DNA from: Cristatella mucedo
Lineage: Eukaryota > Bryozoa > Phylactolaemata > Cristatellidae
Direction of reading: 5' to 3'
Assembly (NCBI GenBank): GCA_009760855.2
Contig: WPIO01000052.1
Span: 1,829,501 to 1,893,500 of the forward strand
DNA length: 64,000 nt
The notes beneath the pieces were generated by a model. It worked only from the letters and a program-made list of their open reading frames with translations, ran no database searches and was not told the origin of the DNA. The position numbers and the translations under genes were made by a program. Of the stretch, positions 51,901 through 60,900 are shown in pieces (within the stretch, counting starts at the first letter, position 1; each line of letters starts with the position of its first letter).

Positions 51901-54900
51901 CCACGACCTCGGTAGTCAAAGGAGAGCACCTTACCCCAGGACCTAACTAGGGCAGCATCAGCAATCAGTGAGAAGAACTTGTGCCAGAAAATAAGGCAGC
52001 TGAACTTCTGAGGGACAAAAACGAGACGAAATGAAGGCAACAATACTCATGCTACACCACTTCTGCCCATACAAATTCCGACGCATGCACTTGTTATCAA
52101 ACCCAAAGTGATACCCCTTCCCTCTTTATAGATATATATATATATATATTTATTTATTTATATGAGGGAGACGTCTCTTATGCCACTACTGCAATAACGA
52201 GTGGCCAATCAGAGCTGGAGGTCCAAGCTCAACCATTAGATCTGATAAAACTGACAATCAAAGTGCAAGTGAAACAGCTATTGCTCATTGCTGGTGCATT
52301 TAAAGCTTAAAAACTGCAAAAACTGCCTGACGTTCAATTCTGTCCCTGCCACACCTCCGGAATATCTGTTTAACCGGCTGCAGTATTACTAGGACAATAT
52401 TATGTGACTTGCAAGAGGTTGCCGGACTCTACACCGATGCGAATAAGAAGTAATTGAAAATCGTTGAAGCCCGACCTCCCTATTAAATTATTTGCTAACA
52501 CACTGATATTTTTACTTCGAAACGACATTACGCATGTATGTAGTTACATTGAGAGCCGCTACATACCTTCTTGTCCATGCTGGTGCTGACATTGCCAACG
52601 AAAATCGTGCACTGCACATTGTCAGGTCTACGCTTGCGAGCCGACCCCTTCCCCGGTCCATCTATCGGCTTTTTCTTTTGGCTGGGTGCTACCAAGTTCC
52701 TGAAAGGTGGCAGACAGTTACTATACCACCAAAAGACAGCACACGACACACAAGCATTTGCTTTCTGGTACTCATTTTTTAAACCGGCAGCCGATGCATA
52801 AGTACATACAAAAACAAAAACCAAGCAAATGTGCAGCTGCATTGCACTAGATTTATTCATAATAACAACCCAATCAGTCGAGCAGTCACCCGTGTACCTT
52901 CCCATAAGAATAGCCATTCTTGTGAATTAAGTACCCCGGTTCTTGGGCCGAGTGCCTCTTTATTCAAACCATACTAATTGCAATAAGCCATTGCATAACT
53001 TTTATCTGCCTTTCCCAATTATTGAACCGTGTGCTACAGTGAAGAACAACTGTCGGCACACCATGCAAGGGTGTTTTATGATGAGGTATAGCTGCATCAG
53101 TGCTCCACAAAGGCAGGCACTGGGTGGCTTCTTTTCAAGCATTTGCCAGCAATGTGACTATCCAAATACAAATGTGCCGAGTTCTCTCAGCGGTCCTAAG
53201 AATGGCATGCTGCACTCAAAGGCCGGAAATGTTCTTGCTTAGCTTTTAGTCCCACTCAATGCAACTGCCACACCCTGCTCATGGCTAGATGTGGCTGACT
53301 TAGCAAGCATTCCAATAGTTTTCGGTGGTGGGCGTATGGGTTACTAAGGTGTATTGCAACCCCAACGCTTACCCAAAAGGGCTGCAAAAATGGGTCAGGC
53401 CGCCACTCTCTAGAGGACTAGCTGCACATACTACCTCGATCACTTAAACAACTAGGATCGCATGCCAAAAAACTACAAACAAGATGGGCCAGGCATGCTT
53501 CGAACAATACCAGAGCGGCGCCTGTCAGACTGACCCTGGTTCTCGATCAAATCAGCAGCCGATTGGAGCAACTATGGGTGCTCACATGAAAGGCATACAG
53601 CACACAAGGAATTTTTCACCGTTGCTGGGCACGTAGCTGGCAACCCCAAAGCAAGCTATAATCGGGCTGTAGAGACCCGTGCTTACAGTCAAGTCTCAAA
53701 ATGTGGTTATCACTATCAAAATTCTAGCTAATTTAACAGCCTCTTTTTGTAAAGCGACAGAAGAGCCTTTACAGCTATCCCCACCACTTGCAGTGGCGAT
53801 AAAGGATCCCCAATTCAGGATTCGAACCAACTATATCGGAAGGTCGTAAAAAGCAACCGCCTTACCTTGTGTGCCATCATGACTCATCAACTAGTTAAAT
53901 AAAAATAACAAAATTCCCAAATGCTCCTCGGCTGTTTATAAATGTACTTGCTTCCTTTCCAGCGAATGTAAAGTGTCTAGAAAGTAAGAGATTTAGCTCT
54001 CTTGGGATGCTAAACAAACAAAACTATTAGAATGTTTGTAAGTGTTATAGTTCGTATATGCAGACCCTTGCGTGTGGCCATTTGCAAATTGGATGCGCCG
54101 ACCGGCATGTAATCGTCCAGGTACACGGAGATGCGAGCACTTGAACAGTGGAGTGATCTCTTTGGTGCCACTAGACAAAAGTGCACCAACCGCATCCGAG
54201 CTGCAACACACTTGAACTTGCTCATATGTGGCAACACACAGAGCTTGACACTTCCTCTTGCTTATGAGTGCAAGTCGTCGACTCTCTGCTCACTCTTGGC
54301 GATGACAGCAGCTTTCCAGGAATCTTAAGAGCAGTAGCTAGAGTTTATTACATCTAGACTGCTCCAATATGATGATGATAATAATGATACGTTTGCATAG
54401 CACCCTCAAAGAACTTGAATTCTTTCTAGGCACTTTACATATGCTGTAAAGGAAGCATAATCGAATAGTTAATAGTACCATGCTCAGTTTCAACAAAAGC
54501 ACAACACGGTCAGAAGTGATATGCACAGGGTCAGCATGCAAATATCGTTAGTGGCCACATGCACAGTACGAGCATGCACAAGCACACAAAGGACGAATCC
54601 ACAACTCGAGAAACGACCAGGGTCATCCTGCACTCCAGCTTCAGGGCTGATTAGCCTCCTGAGCATGTCTAATTGGCATTTCAGCTGGTTCGGCATTGGC
54701 TAGCAAAGGGTCGCGGTGCACACCAGCCGCTGCACACATGCTGTGCCACTTGGAGAAAAGGAAACAGTGGCCAAGGCAACTTGGTCGGTCGCAGACGACA
54801 GGGGCTTTCTCTACCGATTCAGTGTTTACCGTCCCCCCTCCTCGGATACTCACCGGCCGCACATAGAGCTTCGAAAGTGCTATGAAAGTCTCTGAAGGGC

Positions 54901-57900
54901 TATGCTTGGCAATCTACAACTTTGCTCTCTAGATTACTTCTTTAAGGCAGCGTACACGGCCCAGTACTAAACAAAATGACTAAAATGCATACAAGTAATA
55001 GCTAAGAGCTCAGATGCCGATGCTCGCTTTCGGTCATTGAAAGTCTTTTCAGTAAAAAGGCAATGGTGGCACTCTTATTTTTCATTCGAATAACGTCCGG
55101 AGACTCACCAAGCACCGACTCATCAGCCAATTCTGCCTCCGCACACGTTTGCTGACCAAGGCCGCAGCCGATGTGTCCTAACCCCTGGCATGTCCACGGA
55201 AGGTCAGCATAAGGTACTGCTTCCTTTCTCACTAGACGGCAGAATATGGGGGAAAGAAACACTTTTGACACAACAGGGCGAGCGTAGAGAGAGAGCTGAT
55301 CATGAGCCTGCTCGACGGGCTGCAAGTATAACCACCACCAGTAAGATATATAACTGAACGTTGCAACTGCTACATTACATGACTCCTCACCCAACTGTGC
55401 AGGCTCCTCGGCACAGTGTGTGTCGTCATTTAAGTTCTGTCACTCACCTCTAGGTCCCTTCGTTCTCTTGATCCGGCCTACGTATTTAAAATCCTTCCAT
55501 ATCAGGCTTTCCATCGTACCATCAGCTCCTCTGACTTGGGTCGTTTGGTGGAGCCTCTAACGAGCCTCAAATCCTTTGAAGACCTCGCCTTCAAGTTCCT
55601 ATATGCCGAAGCTGCCACCCTGGTTTGGTCCAGGGATAAGGTGCTCGCTTGCCTTTAACGACCAAGGTCGTGTGCTGGAGCACTTCGGCATACTAATGTA
55701 AAGCACTTAGATAGAGATCAAGTTTTCTTCGGGCGCTATACCTATTTTTAATTTTTTTATTAAGTCTAGAACTCACGACTGCCATCTCGATTTCCCCTGA
55801 CTTTGACAGCTTGCAAACACAAGCTCAAACCCCACATCCCCTTACAGCATTTGCTCATCTATGTAAATTGTCCTTGCTGTGGTTATGCATGCTTTAACCA
55901 TTGTCACAAATCAACAGACATGCTTCCCACAAAACCTTATGTAGAGTGCCTAGAAAGATGAACGGTTTTCAAAGGATGCAATATAAATGTTTCATTACTA
56001 CTGTAATTTAGACGACCAGTCTTTCGGAGCACTTCATTCTCACCAATCTAAGCACAACAACACATGAAAGCCTGGCAGAGAGGGCTAACGAAATGACTCT
56101 AATCAGCCTCTGAGACCTAGGACATATAGCTGACACGATATTAGTTGACAAGGAATGATCTACACGGCGTTAAACTCGTGCCTTAAAACTAGGTTCTAGC
56201 CTTCACTAACTTATCTAATTAAAAATAGAAAAAATACCATGCAGGCAACTGAAAACCGCTAGCAATTGAAACCAAAGAGCTGCGATGAGGGCTTACTCAT
56301 CCATGCCAGGCGACTCTGATGTATCGCCAGCGACGTAGCTCGGGCTGTCTGAAACCTGCAGCGAACGTAGATACAAGCAGGCATATGTAATGAAAAATAA
56401 AGCATCCAGGCTGGGGCCAAGAGGAGGAGGAGGTAAGGACTGAAAGACCTGCGACATGACATCAATGACGAGCCGAGACCTGCAAAGCACGGAACGGGCA
56501 TGGCATGCAGTCTGGTGTGTGCTATTCGGTCTACTGACCTAAGTAAGACCTCCCTACGCTTGGAATATCACGATGTTACACCAGTTTGGCGTTTGGGACA
56601 GCAGCTATTTACGACAGTCTCCCAGACTCGGCGCTTGTTTTAGAAGCAACTAAGTCTAGCAAGTCTTTAGTTTCACAGAAATAGCTTAGCAACAGATTTT
56701 ACCACCACTGCCACCACACCACTGTAGAGGCTATGGGTATTTAGCAGCATAATAAAAAAAAAAGATACTGCTCTCTGCCAGCTGGGTGATAGCTACTAAA
56801 GCTCTTCTGCTGCTATACAAGTGCGACTGGAGCATCAGCTGACCACTTTTACAGGAAGTCATTATAGCCACATCGCCTAGATAGCTACCACGGGCTCCCG
56901 ATTCTGTTGCAAAGCTTTAAGAACGTCTACACTGGAACGCCCACCTGTTTTGCAGCCTACATCACCAACTTGGGGAAGGCAGTCCATTCTAGGATGGAGT
57001 ACAGGGTAATAATAATGTACTTGATAAAGCGCCCTCAGAGAACTTTTCTTTCGAAATCTCTTTCTGGGTGCTTTACATTTGCTGCAAAGGGAAATGCAAT
57101 TGAATGGTAAGAAAAAATCATGCTTGAAAAACAAACAAAATGATAACATGGTTAGGGGTGACATGCACAGGGTCAGCATGCAAATGTGGTTAGTGGCAGC
57201 ATGCACAGTGTCAGCACACATAAGCACATCAAGGACGAATCACAGGGACCCACTAAATGCTGTGCTAAATAGGTGTGTTTTTAGGTTCCTTTTAAATGTG
57301 GTCAGGTCAGGGGATGTTCTGACGCAGGTCGGGAGGGAGTTCCAGGCTTTGGGAGCATACGAACTAAATGCACGGTCTTCAAAGGATTTAAGGTTTGTAC
57401 GAGGTATTTCTAGACTGTTGGATTCCGAAAAGCGGGTGGTACGATGCTTGGCCTGATGCGGGAGTATGTCGGAGAGATAGGCTGGAGCCATAGAATGAAG
57501 GGACCTAAAAGTGAGCGACAAAACCTTGAAGTCAATCCGTTGCTTGACTGGTAGCCAGTGCAGGTCGGCGAGAAGTGGAGTAATGTGGCAACTGCGACGC
57601 TCACGACAGACAAGCCTAGCTGCAGAGTTTTGCACCAGCTGCAATCGCCTGATCGCACATGCTGGTAGGCCAGTAAGCAGTGAGTTGCAGAAGTCGAGAC
57701 GAGATGTCACGAATGCATGGACCAACTTAGACGTGGTATCTTTATCTAAACAAGCCCGAGTTTTAGCAATGTTATGAAGCTGAAAATAGGCGGATTTGAC
57801 TGTGGAGCTGATATGGTCGTCTAACGAGAGGTCGCTTTGGAATATGACACCTAGATTTCGAGCTGATTCAACTGGAGATATGCTGGCAGAGCCAATTTTG

Positions 57901-60900
57901 AGAGTCAGCCTTTCCAATCTCTGAATCACACTGGGTTTGCCCATAACTAGTAAGTTAGTTTTGTCATCGTTTAGTTTTAGAAAATTTGCTGCCATCCATG
58001 TGCCGATGTCATTAATGCATGCAGCAAGTGAGTTGAGAGAATTTGAGATGCTCGACGGCTGGGAGGGATCAAAGCAAAGGTACAACTGAGTGTCATCCGC
58101 ATAGAAGTGAAAGCCTAGATTGTGCTTGGCAATCACATCAGCAAGAGGGAGAGTATAAACCGTGAAAAGAACCGGACCTAGCACGGAGCCCTGAGGTACT
58201 CCATATTTCAGAGGTACTTAAGATGATCTTTGTCCATTCACGTCAATACTCTGGTGTCTCCCACTGAGATAGGACCTGAACCACTGCAGAGCAGTGCCAG
58301 TGATGCCCAGGCGAGATGAGAGGCGCTCTAGAAGAACTTTGTGATCGATGGTGTCAAAAGCTGCCGAAAGATCGAGCAAAACAAGCAGAGACACTCTACC
58401 CATGTCTGCATTCCTAAGTAGGTCGTTGTATACCCTAAGCAATGCTGACTCTGTGGAGTGATTAGCTCTAAAGCCAGACTGGAACTTACTAGCAAGGTGT
58501 GAGGTTTCGATATATGAGTTCAGCCGGTCTGCCACGACCTGTTCCAGTGTCTTTGATAGGAATGGTAGAAGGGAGACTGGGCAGTAGTTGCTCAAGTTCT
58601 CTTGGTCTAGTGTTGCTTTCTTGAGAAGAGGCCTGACTACAGCTTTTTTGAAAGGTGCTGGGACATGACCTGAGGCTAATGACATATTAATTATGTTAGT
58701 TATGCATGGCAGCAGCAGATCAATGCAACGTAGGAGCAGGATAGTGGGAATAGGGTCCGGAGGACTTGTTGTCTTCTTTGATTGAGATACGAACTTTAGC
58801 ACTAGATCACTAGTGACCTGCTTAAATGCAGACATTGAGGTGCAGCCAGGAACCGAGGAACAGCATTCTAGTGGGGAGGTTGTCATCGCAGGGATGAATT
58901 CCCTGATCTTGTCTATCTTCTGCACAAAAAATCGAGAGAAGCGATCGGCTAGATCATCACAAGGATCATCAGGTAAGGAGCTAATCTGGGAACGGTTGAG
59001 GAGATGGTTTATTGTCGACATCAGCATTTTTGGATTGTGCATCTGTGATCCAACAATGTTTCTATAAAAGCTAGACTTGGCCTTTGCTAGGATCGATTGG
59101 TACGACTTACAGTAGTCTTCATATGCCTGTCGATGGACAGTTAGTCCGGATCGTGCTACTGCTTGGCCATGATGGAGGGAAGTAACGACTAGACGACTAA
59201 TTAGAAGCCTCTTCAAGAGTCTGCTTCCAATGCACTGAAAGAAATGGTTGATGACAATATGAATAGCTCGGATATAACAGATAATCTTGCTTTGGATGTG
59301 AGTAACCAGACACCAGAGATAATCTTAACTGGTGACTCCTCTGTGGGTGAATCATCTTGGACGACTGCCGGGCAACTGACAGATGGCTGTCGAATGGTAG
59401 AAACGTTCGACGAGGTGACCGACAGAAAACGGACAGTGTGGATGCACACTTAGCAATTTCATATTGCCTGTACTGTACTTCAGTACCGCACTGCACTAAT
59501 CTGAAGATCGAGTGTAGTAGCATGGTAGGCTGCCATACCGTAAAATCAGAATTAGTTTAGTATAATGAGATTAATTTACAAAGCCTTTCAAGTGGCCTGA
59601 TTAGACAAGCATTAGCATTAGAGAGTATAGCATTTGGTCTCTTTGGCATTGCATCAGCAATGGGAGGCTTATGGGTGACCAAAGCCAACGTGGTGGCAAC
59701 CTGGCAGCAAACTTCTGGGCATGTTCTAGCATGCATGCCGAAGGACACCTGCTTAGGAACTCAGCCATCTTTTGTGGTAGGTGAAAGAGCTGCGAAAGAA
59801 CCAGTCAAGGCTCCCCCAAAGCCTAGACATTCATAAGCAAATGCCTGATCATGCCCACCGCTCGGATTTGCCCTCTTATCATTATCAGTAAAATGCATGG
59901 ATGATCGGCAGATTCAACTGTCGATAGCCAACTTGGACAACACGAAGCTCCTCATCCGAATAAACAGAATGTTGGTCTCCCGGAAGCATCTTGTTGGCCA
60001 AACGGATGTCGATGTTGATGCTCAATGATGTTGCTGCTCAACTGTATTTGTCATTTAAACCGTCGGAATATGCTGCCGCCAATGACAAACTGAATGCTTG
60101 CCTTATAATAATAATAATAATAATAATTCACTTGATAAAGCGCCCTCTGAGAACTTAATCTCTCTCTAGGTGCTTTACATTTGCTGTAAAGTGAAATGCA
60201 ATTGAATGGAAGTAAAAATAATGCTTGAAAAAACAAACGAAATGAATAATATGGTTAGGGGTGAAAAGCACAGGGTCAGCATGCAAATGTGGTTAGTGGC
60301 AGCATGCACAGTGTCAGCACACATAAGCACATCAAGGACGAATCACAGGGACCCACTAAATGCTGTCCTAAATAGGTGTGTTTTTAGGTTCCTTTTAAAT
60401 GTGGTCAGGTCAGGGGATGTTCTGACGCAGGTCGGTAGGGAGTTCCAGGCTTTGGGAGCATACGAGCTAAATGCACGGTGTCCAAAGGATTTAAGGTTTG
60501 TACGAGGTATTTCTAGACTGTTGGATTCCGAAAAGCGGGTGGTACGATGCTTGGCCTGATGCAGGAGTATGTCGGAGAGATAGGCTGGAGCCATAGAATG
60601 AGGGGACCTAAAAGTGAACGACAAAACCTTGAAGTCAATCCGTTGCTTGACTGGTAGCCAGTGCAGGTCGGCGAGAAGTGGAGTAATGTGGCAACTGCGA
60701 CGCTCACGACAGACAAGCCGAGCTGCAGAGTTTTGCACCAGCTGCAATCGCCTGATCGCACATGCTGGTAGGCCAGTAAGCAGTGAGTTGCAGAAGTCGA
60801 GACGAGATGTCACGAATGCATGGACCAACTTGGACGTGGTATCTTTATCTAAACAAGCCCGAGTTTTAGCAATGTTATGAAGCTGAAAATAGGCGGATTT

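Larger units (their letters stand above)
52700..56296 (-). other. RBM34 intron 2
   Basis: 3.6 kb. It contains a SINE-B (53.7 kb), L2-A ends at about 53935-54025 (plus) and 54363-54600 (minus), and an L2-A copy split by a SINE-A (55.4-56.0 kb). A minus-strand open frame at 55002-55394 has no recognisable product. Confidence 0.7.

Noticed and set aside
54010-54237. [15 protein letters not shown]-like peptide as an RBM34 N-terminal exon
   Set aside because: A slight resemblance to the exon-1 peptide DDYQPGG is best explained by chance; no fitting splice phase.
55002-55394. Minus-strand 130-codon frame as an extra RBM34 exon
   Set aside because: No family similarity, and exons 2 and 3 already join in frame without it.
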